Origin: CAVTZP01 sp963739245
GTDB lineage: Bacteria > Chloroflexota > Dehalococcoidia > Dehalococcoidales > BS750m-G39
Direction: 5' to 3'
Assembly (NCBI GenBank): GCA_963739245.1
Contig: CAVTZP010000007.1
Span: 1 to 64,000, forward strand
DNA length: 64,000 bases
The translations under genes and the position numbers were made by a program. The notes beneath the pieces are model-generated. The model saw only the letters and a program-made list of their open reading frames with translations. It was not told where the DNA came from and did not search any database. Of this stretch, positions 42,137 through 50,901 are shown one piece after another. Each line of letters starts with the position of its first letter. Position 1 is the first letter of the stretch.

Positions 42137-43132
42137 ATGAAACCAATACTGGTAGTAGAAGATGAAAGCATTGTGAGAGAGTCGCTCCGAGACTGGCTTA
42201 CCGACGAAGGCTATCCGGTAGAGACAGTGGAGCACGGTGAAGAGGCGTTAAAGGTAATCGGGGAGCAGGACTTCAGCCTCCTCATCCTTGACATGAGGCT
42301 GCCGGGGAAAAGCGGGCTTGAGGTACTAAGGGAAGCCAAGGCACAAAGACCAAAAATCAACAGTATCATCATTACCGCCTACCCGTCAGTAGAGACCGTA
42401 GTGGAGGCAATGAAGTTAGGCGCCGTTGACTATCTAACCAAGCCGCTTAGCCTTGACACCCTGGAAAAGCTGATTCAGCAGACCCTGGGACCAGTTCAAC
42501 TGGAGATAAAGCCAAAGGCGGCACTCAAAGAAGCTACAGTTCAGCCTGCAGAAAAGGCAAAGGTTGAAGAAATCATAGCTATTGCCCCGGAGGAAATCCC
42601 GCTTCACATTAAACAGGGAAAGGAATACTTTGACACCGGTCGCTACGCTGAGGCGCTAAGGGAATTTGAGTCTATCCTCGCTATTGCCCCGGCCAACATT
42701 GAGACCCGGGTCTGGATTAGAAAGACAAAGCAAACCCTGGCCGAGCCAAGGATTGAGGGAGTTGTTGTTGTAGAGGCCAAGCCCAAGGAGTGCCTCTGGA
42801 TGAAGATGGGGCTGGTGTCTTATCGCATCTGCACCCGGGATTATGACTGTCTCACCTGCGAGTTTGACCAGACGATGCAGGAGAAAATGGCGGCGGGGGA
42901 AACCCCCGAGCTTGACAAGGCATTGGCGCGATTCAGGGAGCTGCCAGGTAGTCAGCGGCTTTGCCGCTATGCCATCAAGGGCGATGTCTCCCACCGTATC
43001 TGCTCTCGCCTCTTCCAGTGCACCGTCTGCGAGTTCGGGCAGATGATGGAGGACGCCACCCAGCAAAAGCTAGCCAAGCTACAAGCACGACGGGAGGCGC
43101 TACTCAAAAAGGAGCAAAAAGCTAAAGCCTAA
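42137..43132 (+). CDS. Response regulator with TPR-like and Cys-rich tail
   Basis: 331 residues. Receiver at 1-118 with phospho-acceptor D52 in LLILDMRLPG. A TPR-like helical pair follows (about 155-195: GKEYFDTGRYAEALREFESIL). The tail carries two copies of a Y/H-RICxRxxxCxxCEF motif (SYRICTRDYDCLTCEF and SHRICSRLFQCTVCEF) separated by LPGSQRLCRYA. No DNA-binding domain is present. The Cys pairs could bind metal or sense redox. It is behind the sigma-54 promoter with a GGAGG site before the ATG. Confidence 0.8.
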   Translation: MKPILVVEDESIVRESLRDWLTDEGYPVETVEHGEEALKVIGEQDFSLLILDMRLPGKSGLEVLREAKAQRPKINSIIITAYPSVETVVEAMKLGAVDYLTKPLSLDTLEKLIQQTLGPVQLEIKPKAALKEATVQPAEKAKVEEIIAIAPEEIPLHIKQGKEYFDTGRYAEALREFESILAIAPANIETRVWIRKTKQTLAEPRIEGVVVVEAKPKECLWMKMGLVSYRICTRDYDCLTCEFDQTMQEKMAAGETPELDKALARFRELPGSQRLCRYAIKGDVSHRICSRLFQCTVCEFGQMMEDATQQKLAKLQARREALLKKEQKAKA

Positions 43133-43162
43133 TCAGAACCTCCAGACTAGTGGTATTTAATC

Positions 43163-43196
43163 AAAGGGTATGCTAAACTACAGCAGCATACCCTTT
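43163..43196 (+). promoter_or_regulatory. 12-bp perfect hairpin ahead of the third regulator
   Basis: Arms aaagggtatgct (43163-43174) and agcataccctttt-side (43185-43196) pair perfectly over 12 bp with a 10-base loop. No U-tract follows, so it is not a standard terminator. It ends about 10 bases before the ribosome site of the 43218 gene and may tune its translation or protect the mRNA end. Confidence 0.5.
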
Positions 43197-43217
43197 GGCA
43201 TGAGAAGGAGAAAACCA

Positions 43218-43835
43218 ATGGAAGCCAAGAAGAGAAAGATTCTGCTCGTAGAAGATGAGACCGTGCTGAGAGAAGCTCTGCGGGACTGGCTTACCGAGGA
43301 TGGATATGATGTTGAGTGCGTTGACAGTGGCGAGAAAGCCCTGGACAGGGTCAAGAAGGAACAGTTTGGCGTCATAGTTCTTGACCTGAGGTTGCCGGGC
43401 ATTGATGGCTTACAAGTTTTTGAGCATGCCAAAGAACTCAAGTCAGAAACCAAGGGGATAATCATTACCGCCTACCCGTCAAAAGAGACCCTGGAAAAGG
43501 CGAAAAGGCTGGGGCTCCTTGACTATTTAGTCAAGCCGTTCAAGCTTGAGGAGCTGGAGAAGTTAGTCAGAGGAGCACTGGGAGAGATCGAGGAAAAAAA
43601 ATTAGGCAAGGAACACCTATGGTTAGAGCTCGGTGCTGTTTCCTATCGCCTCTGCGATCGCAACTATGAATGTGGGCACTGCGCCTTCGCCCAAGACATA
43701 CAAGATAGGTTTGGCACGATAGCCGTCGTTGGCGAGGATGAGGTAAAAAGATTTAAACAGCTGCCCGGCAGTCAAAGACTGTGCCGGTATGCATCGGCAC
43801 ATTTTGTTAAGAAGGAAAAGGCAGGCTTAGATTAA
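43218..43835 (+). CDS. Response regulator with Cys-rich tail (205 aa)
   Basis: 205 residues starting at the ATG 43218, which has an AAGGAG site 7 bases upstream; an upstream ATG in frame lies within the hairpin. The receiver (1-122) has its Asp in IVLDLRLPG. The tail has one SYRLCDRNYECGHCAF motif and ends with LPGSQRLCRYAS, the same module as in the 42137 protein. No DNA-binding domain. Convergent with the translin-like gene; the stop overlaps it by 4 bases. Confidence 0.78.
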   Translation: MEAKKRKILLVEDETVLREALRDWLTEDGYDVECVDSGEKALDRVKKEQFGVIVLDLRLPGIDGLQVFEHAKELKSETKGIIITAYPSKETLEKAKRLGLLDYLVKPFKLEELEKLVRGALGEIEEKKLGKEHLWLELGAVSYRLCDRNYECGHCAFAQDIQDRFGTIAVVGEDEVKRFKQLPGSQRLCRYASAHFVKKEKAGLD

Positions 43836-44473
43836 GGCTTATCTGTAAAGAAACCTGCCAGCTTATCTACCACATCCCTTTGCCCTATAGCTAGAGTCAG
43901 GTCGCTGCGCGTCCTCTCCAGTACCCCGCGAACCATGTCCGTAGTATGGCGCAGACCCCCGGTTATAGCATCGGGGAAGTCTATTGTGACCAGCACGTTG
44001 TAAATATCGTCCATGGCTGACAATAGTTCCTCTCCCCGAGACAGGTCACCCTGCCTCATACTATCCAACAGGTAGCGTCTGAACTCACCGACAGCCTCAC
44101 CCATTCCGTTCAGGTAGGCAACGGCATCAATACCCAGTTCTTCAGGGTCGGGGAGACGGTTGCCGGTTACCAGGGCAAGGGTAATACTGCCCTCGGCAAA
44201 CTCCTTTTGTGCATCCCTGACAAAGCCGGCATAGCTAAGCTCGCCATAGCTAGAGATAGCCGGCTCAACCTCGGTTAACAGGTTGCGGGCTGATTTGAGC
44301 AACTGCGCTGCCTGGGCAAACTCCTGGCGGTGGACAGCACGGATGGCATTGCCACAGTGACGAATTGCCTCACGACACCGGGGAAGCACCCTTTCCCTAG
44401 CCGCATCCCTAGATGATAAAGTCTGGCGAATGCGGTCAGCAATTGAATCCAAATTGTCGGTCAATCCATTCAT
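43832..44473 (-). CDS. Translin family protein
   Basis: 213 residues, all helical, with the translin signatures AIRAVHRQEF, YAGFVRDAQKEFAEG, GIDAVAYLNGMGEAVGE and FPDAITGGLR. Translin-like proteins form ring-shaped oligomers that bind RNA or single-stranded DNA. They are common in archaea and found in some Dehalococcoidia. Its stop overlaps the end of the opposing regulator gene and its start overlaps thiE by 4 bases. Confidence 0.82.
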   Translation of the reverse strand: MNGLTDNLDSIADRIRQTLSSRDAARERVLPRCREAIRHCGNAIRAVHRQEFAQAAQLLKSARNLLTEVEPAISSYGELSYAGFVRDAQKEFAEGSITLALVTGNRLPDPEELGIDAVAYLNGMGEAVGEFRRYLLDSMRQGDLSRGEELLSAMDDIYNVLVTIDFPDAITGGLRHTTDMVRGVLERTRSDLTLAIGQRDVVDKLAGFFTDKP

Positions 44474-45538
44474 TTGTGCACCTCAAGTTTAGCTATAATC
44501 TGTCGAGTTGCTTCTTCCATATCCTCTGCATTGAGGATGGCACTAATCACTGCCACCGCGTCGGCACCAGCCGCCAGAACCTCAGCCGCATTATCCTTGC
44601 TGATGCCGCCGATAGCCACCAGGGGCAGGCTTACTGCCTGCTTAATCTGGCGCAGCCCTTCCAGACCCACCACCACTGCCCCCTCCTTAGACGATGTTGG
44701 GTAGATTGAGCCGACGGCAATATAATCAGCACCATCGGACTGGGCAGTGACCGCCTGGTCTACGGTATTCACCGAACAGCCAATGAGCTTGTCAATGGGT
44801 AATAGCCTGCGCGTTACCGAGACCGGCAGGTCTTTTTGACCCAGGTGTAACCCATCAGCATCAGTAGCCAAGACCAAACCGATGTAGTCATTCACGATAA
44901 AAAGCACGCCGTGCTTGGAACATAGCTCCTTTAGCCCTTGAGTTATTGACAGACGCTCGCTTTTGTCTCGGAGCTTATCACGAAACTGGATTATCTTAGC
45001 CCCACCCTGAATTAGCTGGCTGGCGACCTCAATGTGGCTACGGCCGCCTAGAGCCTCGCTATCTATTATGGCATAAAGCCCGGTTAGCCGCCTTGCTTTA
45101 TCCTGACGCAATAACTTAGACAGCAGCTTCTGCTCTATAGTGTAGAGGGCAAAGCGGGCTTTTTTGAACTTATCGCGGGTCTAACTTGGGGGGAGTGCCC
45201 GGGATTTTAGCCAGTTCCTCCAGAATTCTTAGCGATTCCTGAACTCTTCTGGCATTAGCCACCACCATTATCGGCAGCTCTCTCTCCTTCACCTCCCCGG
45301 GGGCTTCAATCTCAACCCCAACGTCACCCTCAGAGTTCCGGGACTGAACAAGCTGCTGGTTAAAGGACCAATCGCCCCTCAGTATCTCATGGCGTATAGT
45401 TTTTAGCTGCTGGGTCAGACCGCCGTCATTAAGCATCAGCCGGGCGATATCTTCAAGAAGGTGAAGCCCCTCGCCGGCGCGGTTTAGATTGGCATCAATG
45501 ACGCGTAGCCTTTCTCTTGACATTGCCTCTGAAGCCAC
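44470..45538 (-). pseudogene. thiE: ThiD2-ThiE fusion gene broken by a frameshift
   Basis: Two frames: 45170-45538 is the N-terminal ThiD2-like domain (122 aa; DANLNRAGEGLHLLEDIAR, VVANARRVQESLRILEE) and 44470-45111 is thiamine-phosphate synthase (213 aa; QFRDK, GLHLGQKDLP, GSIYPTSS). The ThiE frame stays open upstream of its TTG start and encodes DKFKKARFALYTIEQKLL, the normal linker of the fused family, directly after KLDP of the first frame. A shift near 45172-45180 splits them. ThiE couples HMP-PP and thiazole phosphate. It may still be translated separately from TTG, but no good ribosome site is seen. Confidence 0.75.
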
Positions 45539-45568
45539 AGGCTAATTCTAGCATAGGCACGAGGAGAG

Positions 45569-45940
45569 TTAAAGAGAAGCTTCATCCACCGCATTCTCAA
45601 TCAGCTCAATTCGTGACGGCTTCCCCTTCTGGTTTAGCTCCACAGCGACAACGTCAATGCGCCATAACTGGGGCAGGTTATCATGGGTTTGCTGGTAATG
45701 AGAGGCAACTGTTATCAACCGCTCCTTTTTAGTTGCTGTAATTGACTCTTCCGGACTGCCAAACTCTTGACTTCTTTTAGTCCGAACCTCAACAAAGACC
45801 AGATAATCCTTATGCCTGGCGATGAGGTCAATCTCACCCCGAGGGCAGCGGTAGTTAGCCTCAAGGATACGGTAGCCCCGCTTCCTGAGGAAATCTCTGG
45901 CCAGCTTTTCCCCCAGGATACCGGTGTCTCTACGCTTCAT
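45569..45940 (-). CDS. YraN family nuclease-fold protein (UPF0102)
   Basis: 123 residues with the family signatures GEKLARDFLRKRGY and ANYRCPRGEIDLIARHKDYLVFVEVRTK, a restriction-endonuclease-like core (E-x-D...E-V-x-x-K). Function is not firmly known; a nuclease linked to DNA repair or ribosome biogenesis has been proposed. It often sits beside rnhB, as here two genes away. Confidence 0.88.
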   Translation of the reverse strand: MKRRDTGILGEKLARDFLRKRGYRILEANYRCPRGEIDLIARHKDYLVFVEVRTKRSQEFGSPEESITATKKERLITVASHYQQTHDNLPQLWRIDVVAVELNQKGKPSRIELIENAVDEASL

Positions 45941-45962
45941 TTTACTAACCTCACCCCCTGTA

Positions 45963-46021
45963 TCCCCCTCTCCTTCAAAGGAGAGGGGGAATGGTTATAT
46001 AAGAGAGGCTTCGCCTCTCTT
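45963..46021 (-). terminator. Tandem hairpins, terminator or REP-like repeat
   Basis: A 13-bp perfect stem (45963-45975 with 45978-45990, arms tccccctctcctt) is followed by a 9-bp stem (46001-46009 with 46013-46021, arms aagagaggc). The second resembles the 30851-30871 terminator, including its TTC loop. They separate the FMN-protein operon from yraN. Read on the minus strand, the run after the stems is not U-rich, so a repetitive element is also possible. Confidence 0.5.
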
Positions 46022-46085
46022 TGACTCTTCTTTTTTGTCCCTCTCCACAATGGGGCCAGGGGGATAGGTTTCTAAAAAATCCCTC

Positions 46086-46502
46086 CTATAACTGAATATA
46101 GGTCTTGGGTTCAAGATTGGTGGGAAAGGTCCAGACAGTCGCCCGCCCCTTCTTCAACCAGTAAATAGCTAATACCTCATACCCTTCTTTGTCCACCAGC
46201 GGCTTTAAAAAATGGCGCTGGGCTAATATCTCTTTTTTCAACTCCATATCTTCGTCAAGTTCAACCGTGCCACTGACCCTTATCTGCATACTGCCCTTAG
46301 GATTGTTAAAACACAGCTCCACGTTTGGATTTGCCGACAACTGCTTATATAAATCCTTTACCCTGGATGTCTGGATTATAATCCCCTTCTCATCGGCTCT
46401 GTACATACCCATAGCGCGCACATGGGGCTTGTTTCCCTCCACTGTCGCCAGATGGCAGTCGTGGTTGTCGTTCAAAAACGCCAGTACCTCAGCTTTGTTC
46501 AT
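46086..46502 (-). CDS. Pyridoxamine 5'-phosphate oxidase-like FMN protein
   Basis: 138 residues from the ATG 46500-46502, which has AGGAGA 5 bases upstream; the longer frame starts inside rnhB. The split-barrel pattern HDCHLATVEGNKPHVRAM...GIIIQTSRVKDLYKQL...NVELCFNNP is typical of small FMN- or F420-binding reductases. Substrate unknown. Confidence 0.8.
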   Translation of the reverse strand: MNKAEVLAFLNDNHDCHLATVEGNKPHVRAMGMYRADEKGIIIQTSRVKDLYKQLSANPNVELCFNNPKGSMQIRVSGTVELDEDMELKKEILAQRHFLKPLVDKEGYEVLAIYWLKKGRATVWTFPTNLEPKTYIQL

Positions 46503-46518
46503 ACAAATCTCCTTTTTC

Positions 46519-47148
46519 TTAAAATAAATGCTCTTGCAGCATAATCTCCCTGACCGGCTTAAATGATTGGCGATGTATCGGGCAGGGCCCAAGCCTAGTT
46601 AAACACTCAAGGTGCTCCCTGGTGCCATAGCCCTTATGTTGAGCCAGCCCATAGCCGGGGTAGATTCTATCAAACTCCACCATAAGCCGGTCTCGCGCTA
46701 CCTTGGCGATGATGGAGGCGCAGGCTATAGAGAAGCATAGACTATCGCCATTAGTTATCCCCTTTTGCGGCAGCCTGACCTCGGGAAGGCGCATATAGTC
46801 TATAAGTAAAGACTCGGCTGGTGGTGAAAGCCGCTCTACGGCTAGCTTCATCGCCAGGCGTGTTGCTTTAACTATACCATGAGCATCTATCAGATGATGG
46901 GGGATTAAGCCAATACCTATGGAAATGGCTACCTCGTGGATGCGGTGAAATAAAAGCTCACGCTTGGCTGGGGTTAATTGCTTGCTATCCCTCACCTCAC
47001 TAAGCCACGGGGCGTCTATGTGGCGGGGTAAAATGACGGCGGCAGCTACCACCGGGCCAGCCAGAGCACCCCGCCCCACCTCATCAATGCCGGCGATGCG
47101 CTGGTAGCCCTGTGCCGCAAGTATTTCTTCTTCAGCAAAGGACGGCAT
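46519..47148 (-). CDS. rnhB: Ribonuclease HII
   Basis: 209 residues with AGIDEVGRGALAGPVVAAAV (catalytic Asp and Glu near 20-21), VRDSKQLTP and DGDSLCF-like and HKGYGT motifs. It removes ribonucleotides from DNA. It overlaps mnmA by 17 bases. Confidence 0.94.
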   Translation of the reverse strand: MPSFAEEEILAAQGYQRIAGIDEVGRGALAGPVVAAAVILPRHIDAPWLSEVRDSKQLTPAKRELLFHRIHEVAISIGIGLIPHHLIDAHGIVKATRLAMKLAVERLSPPAESLLIDYMRLPEVRLPQKGITNGDSLCFSIACASIIAKVARDRLMVEFDRIYPGYGLAQHKGYGTREHLECLTRLGPCPIHRQSFKPVREIMLQEHLF

Positions 47149-48175
47149 CTATTATTCCCCCACCCAGGACAACATCGCCCTGGTAAAATACCACCGATTG
47201 CCCGGGGGTAATCGCCGACTGGGGCTTAACAAACCGAACCTCAGCCACACTATCACTGGGATGAAGTTCGGCGGCTACCTCAGGTGCCTTATAGCGGATC
47301 TTAGCCGTTATCGTCATGAATTCTTCAGGGGCCTTTCCCCGTACCCAGCTTAGCTCGGTGGCAACAAGCATACTATGTAAAAGCTGGTCTTTGGTGCCCA
47401 CCACTAATCTGTTATTGGCGGCATCCAGCTTGAGCACATATAGCTGCTTGCTTGAGGTAAGCCCCAATCCATGCCTCTGCCCCACAGTATATCGTGCCAA
47501 GCCACCATGTCTGCCCAAGACCTTATCCGTTATGTCAACTATTTCCCCGCCTTTAAGTGGAATACGCCCGGTTATAAATGACCGATAGTCATTATCGGGG
47601 ATAAAACAGACATCCTGGCTATCGCGCCGGCTACTGGCAGGCAAGCCAAGCTCAGCAGCCAACCTTCTTACTTCTGTCTTACGCAGATTCCCAATGGGTA
47701 GCAACAGATGTTTAAGTTCCTTTTGCCCCAAAATGTAGAGGAAGTATGACTGGTCCTGACTCCGATCGGCTGCCTTGAGCAAGCGGTAGCCATCTGACGA
47801 GCGCCCTACTCTAGCATAGTGACCGGTAGCCATATATTCTGCCCCCATCTCCAGTGCCCTATCAAGGAGAAGACCAAATTTTATCTGCTGGTTGCAGACG
47901 ATACACGGGTTTGGTGTCCGCCCCAGACCATACTCCCGGCAGAAATAGTCAATTACCAAGCGATGAAACTCTGCCTCAAGGTCAAGCTGATAAAAAGTTA
48001 TATCTAAGAGTTGGCAGGTATGCTCTAGCTCTGATATGGTGTGGGCTAGGTCAGGGTCTGACCATAGCTTCAGATAAATGCCAAAGACATTATAGCCTGC
48101 CTGTTTAAGCCGGGCGGCGGCCAGTGATGAATCCACCCCACCACTCATGGCTACAGCTACTCGCTCTTTAGACAA
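47132..48175 (-). CDS. mnmA: tRNA-specific 2-thiouridylase
   Basis: 347 residues with the PP-loop AMSGGVDSS (8-16), a catalytic Cys in NPCIVCN (about 98), the second Cys in SQDVCF (about 199), and MATGHYAR. It installs 2-thiouridine at position 34 of Lys, Glu and Gln tRNAs. Standard length. Confidence 0.95.
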   Translation of the reverse strand: MSKERVAVAMSGGVDSSLAAARLKQAGYNVFGIYLKLWSDPDLAHTISELEHTCQLLDITFYQLDLEAEFHRLVIDYFCREYGLGRTPNPCIVCNQQIKFGLLLDRALEMGAEYMATGHYARVGRSSDGYRLLKAADRSQDQSYFLYILGQKELKHLLLPIGNLRKTEVRRLAAELGLPASSRRDSQDVCFIPDNDYRSFITGRIPLKGGEIVDITDKVLGRHGGLARYTVGQRHGLGLTSSKQLYVLKLDAANNRLVVGTKDQLLHSMLVATELSWVRGKAPEEFMTITAKIRYKAPEVAAELHPSDSVAEVRFVKPQSAITPGQSVVFYQGDVVLGGGIIDAVLC

Positions 48176-48176
48176 T

Positions 48177-48797
48177 CTAGCTCCCAGTTGAAAGCAGTTG
48201 GCTTACTCTTTGCCAGATAATCCTAGTAATTTGCCCTTTAGGCTGGCTGGCATCCACCACCAGCCATCGCTGTGGCTCAGTGGCGGCGAGCTTGAGGTAG
48301 CCCTCTCGCACCCGGTGGTGAAAGGCTAACTCTTCCTGCTCAAAGCGGTCTTGCCTTTTTCTTTTGCGGGCAAGCCCATCTTCGGCTGATATATCCAGCA
48401 GGATGGTAAGGTCAGGCCTCAGTCCCTGAGTGGCAGCATTATTAGTCGCCTTGACCATTTCCAAGTCCAGTCCCCGCCCATAGCCCTGATAGACAGTAGT
48501 AGAGTCGGCATAGCGGTCGCAGATAACAATCTTCCCGCTTTTTAGATTAGGTTTGATTACCTCGCTTACTAACTGGGCACGGGAGGCATTAAACAGCAAA
48601 AGTTCAACGAGTGGCGATATATCTATATCCTGAGCCCACTTCAGCCAGCGACCGAGCTTGTTACCAAGGGGGGTGCCACCGGGCTCATGGGTCAAGACAA
48701 CAGGGACAGCTAACTTTAGCAGCCTTCTATATAGCTCTTTCGCCTGGACACTCTTGCCACTCCCCTCCCCTCCCTCAAAGGTTATAAATAGGGACAT
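48177..48797 (-). CDS. tmk: Thymidylate kinase
   Basis: 206 residues with P-loop FEGGEGSGKS (7-16), a THEPGGTPLG segment and the ICDRYADST motif. It makes dTDP from dTMP. Only one base lies between mnmA start and tmk stop. Confidence 0.95.
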   Translation of the reverse strand: MSLFITFEGGEGSGKSVQAKELYRRLLKLAVPVVLTHEPGGTPLGNKLGRWLKWAQDIDISPLVELLLFNASRAQLVSEVIKPNLKSGKIVICDRYADSTTVYQGYGRGLDLEMVKATNNAATQGLRPDLTILLDISAEDGLARKRKRQDRFEQEELAFHHRVREGYLKLAATEPQRWLVVDASQPKGQITRIIWQRVSQLLSTGS

Positions 48798-48811
48798 TTA
48801 TTAACCCCCTA

Positions 48812-50323
48812 CTACTTATAAATTGTCACCCGCCGATGGGGTTCTTTGCCCAGGCTTCTTGACAAGAGGTCGTTTCGCTCGGCAACGAGGTGCTGTAACC
48901 GCCGGATATAGGCGCTCTGGGGGCTAAGCTCCACCACCCCCCTCCCAATCTTTACCTGCTCAACTGCCTCCTCTGCCTCGCCAAGGGCAAGCTTCAGACG
49001 GCTGGTTCTGCCGGTGCCGAGGCTAGGGTAGATAGTATCTAATAACTGCCTGACTTGAGCCGGGGTATTGCTCTTGAGGACGTAGATGGGCAGGCTGGCC
49101 GCTTCAGCATCCTTGACCCTCTGCGGCTTCCGCCGATAGTAGCTTTTAGAGGTTACAAGCAGACTGGCATCTTTTAGGTTGCCGACTATATCCAGGCTCA
49201 GTCTTAGCTCTTTCGCCGCCTGCTCTATTCTCCCCCGATTTACGCCAAAGAGGTAAAGCCGGGGCGGTTCACCCTCCCTAACCTGCCTTCTTTGGGTAGC
49301 TTTCTGCATCATGACCGCCGGAGCTTGCTTTTCTCTCCTGACCTCCCCCGACTTATCCAGCCAGCGAACCTCAATAGCGACCGGCTGACCACGCAGGATG
49401 GCATCAACCGCCTCACTGACGTCAGGATGAATGGCTACCCTGTCCCGGTCCTGAATCTCAACGACAATAGCAAAGGTTGGCGGTGACTTCCGCTCCAGTA
49501 TAGACTTCTGCGTGCCTCTTCGTTTTGCCTCTTCATCACCAAGGGTTACCGACTGGATACCCCCGATGAGGTCAGACAGGGTAGGGTTCATCATCAGGTT
49601 TTCCAGGGTGTTGCCGTGGGCGGTGCCGACAAGCTGAACCCCACGCTCAGCGATAGTCCTCGCCGCCTGAGCCTCAAGCTCGGTGCCAATCTCATCAATG
49701 ATGATTACCTCAGGCATATGGTTTTCTACTGCTTCAATCATCACCGCATGCTGCATAGTTGGGGTTTTTACCTGCATCCGCCGGGCGTGCCCAATAGCGG
49801 GGTGGGGAATATCACCATCACCGGCAATCTCATTTGAGGTATCAACGATGACCACCCGCTTCCTGAGGTTATCCGCCAGCACCCGGGCGACCTCACGGAG
49901 CATGGTCGTTTTGCCCACCCCGGGACGACCTAAAAGCAGGACGCTTTTGCCAGTCTGGATGAGGTCATCGATAACCTTTATCGTGCCGAAGACGGCTCGG
50001 CCCACGCGGCAGGTAAGTCCGACAATACGCCCCTTGCGATTACGAATGGCGGAGATGCGGTGCAGGGTACGCTCAATCCCGGCACGGTTGTCATCGCCAA
50101 AATTGCTGACACGAGAAACGACATAGTCTATGTCCGGCTGGTCAACCTCCCTGGAGTCGAGAACTGCTTCCCGCTGAAAAAAACGGGCTTCCGGGGGGCG
50201 ACTCAGGTCAAGGACTACCTCCAGTAACTGGCTAATATCCTCCTGCTGAATTAATGGCTGGCGAATATGGGGCGGTAAAACGTTAAGCAGGGCATCTAAA
50301 TCGTCGGTGATTACCTTCTGCAA
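48812..50323 (-). CDS. SpoIIIAA-like AAA ATPase with R3H-type C-terminus
   Basis: 503 residues from a TTG at 50321-50323 that has AGGAGG 6 bases upstream; the open frame extends further but without a site. The ATPase core has LLLGRPGVGKTTML, VIVDTSNEIAGDGD and EVIIIDEIGTE (Walker B). The C-terminal third ends with an HLVAERNDLLSRSLGKEPHRRVTIYK segment, the R3H signature (R-x3-H). This matches a conserved family found in cyanobacteria, Chloroflexota and Firmicutes. It may bind single-stranded nucleic acid; function not established. Confidence 0.85.
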   Translation of the reverse strand: MQKVITDDLDALLNVLPPHIRQPLIQQEDISQLLEVVLDLSRPPEARFFQREAVLDSREVDQPDIDYVVSRVSNFGDDNRAGIERTLHRISAIRNRKGRIVGLTCRVGRAVFGTIKVIDDLIQTGKSVLLLGRPGVGKTTMLREVARVLADNLRKRVVIVDTSNEIAGDGDIPHPAIGHARRMQVKTPTMQHAVMIEAVENHMPEVIIIDEIGTELEAQAARTIAERGVQLVGTAHGNTLENLMMNPTLSDLIGGIQSVTLGDEEAKRRGTQKSILERKSPPTFAIVVEIQDRDRVAIHPDVSEAVDAILRGQPVAIEVRWLDKSGEVRREKQAPAVMMQKATQRRQVREGEPPRLYLFGVNRGRIEQAAKELRLSLDIVGNLKDASLLVTSKSYYRRKPQRVKDAEAASLPIYVLKSNTPAQVRQLLDTIYPSLGTGRTSRLKLALGEAEEAVEQVKIGRGVVELSPQSAYIRRLQHLVAERNDLLSRSLGKEPHRRVTIYK

Positions 50324-50333
50324 TAACCCCCTC

Positions 50334-50900
50334 CTAAACGATATCCAGGAAATAGCGGTGGAACCTAGTGTCACTGGTCAGTTCAGGGTGAAAGGCGGAG
50401 ACCAGAATCTTTCCCTGCCGGGCGGCAACGCTGGTGCCATTATCCAGCCTGGCCAGTATTTCCACGCCGTCATTTGCCTGCTCAATCACTGGCGCCCTAA
50501 TAAAGACAGCGGGGAAGGGCTTTTCCCCCAGCACCGGAATAGAAAGTTCAGCCTCAAAGCTCTCCCGCTGCCGGCCAAAGGCATTACGCTTGACCGTTAT
50601 ATCGATAAGCCCCAGTGGTTTTATCTCCGAGTCTGAAGCTCCGCTGGCGAGAAGAATCATACCGGCGCAGGTGCCAAATATGGGCAAGCCGTTTTTACCC
50701 TGAGCTTTTATTTCGCTCATCAGGTTGTAGTCCCGCATCAGCTTGCCAATTGAGGTGCTTTCCCCACCAGGAATAATTAGCCCATCCAAGCCAGTAAGCT
50801 CAGTGGGCAAGCGGATGGGCAAGGCTTCTACCTTGAGATTGCGCAATATAGCGATATGTTCGGCAAAGGCTCCTTGCACGGCAAGGACGCCAATTCTCAT
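50334..50900 (-). CDS. pdxT: Pyridoxal 5'-phosphate synthase glutaminase subunit
   Basis: 188 residues with IPGGESTS, the nucleophile Cys in FGTCAGMILLA (about 79) and the C-terminal His/Glu pair in FHPELTSD. It supplies ammonia to PdxS. One base separates it from pdxS. Confidence 0.95.
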   Translation of the reverse strand: MRIGVLAVQGAFAEHIAILRNLKVEALPIRLPTELTGLDGLIIPGGESTSIGKLMRDYNLMSEIKAQGKNGLPIFGTCAGMILLASGASDSEIKPLGLIDITVKRNAFGRQRESFEAELSIPVLGEKPFPAVFIRAPVIEQANDGVEILARLDNGTSVAARQGKILVSAFHPELTSDTRFHRYFLDIV

Positions 50901-50901
50901 A

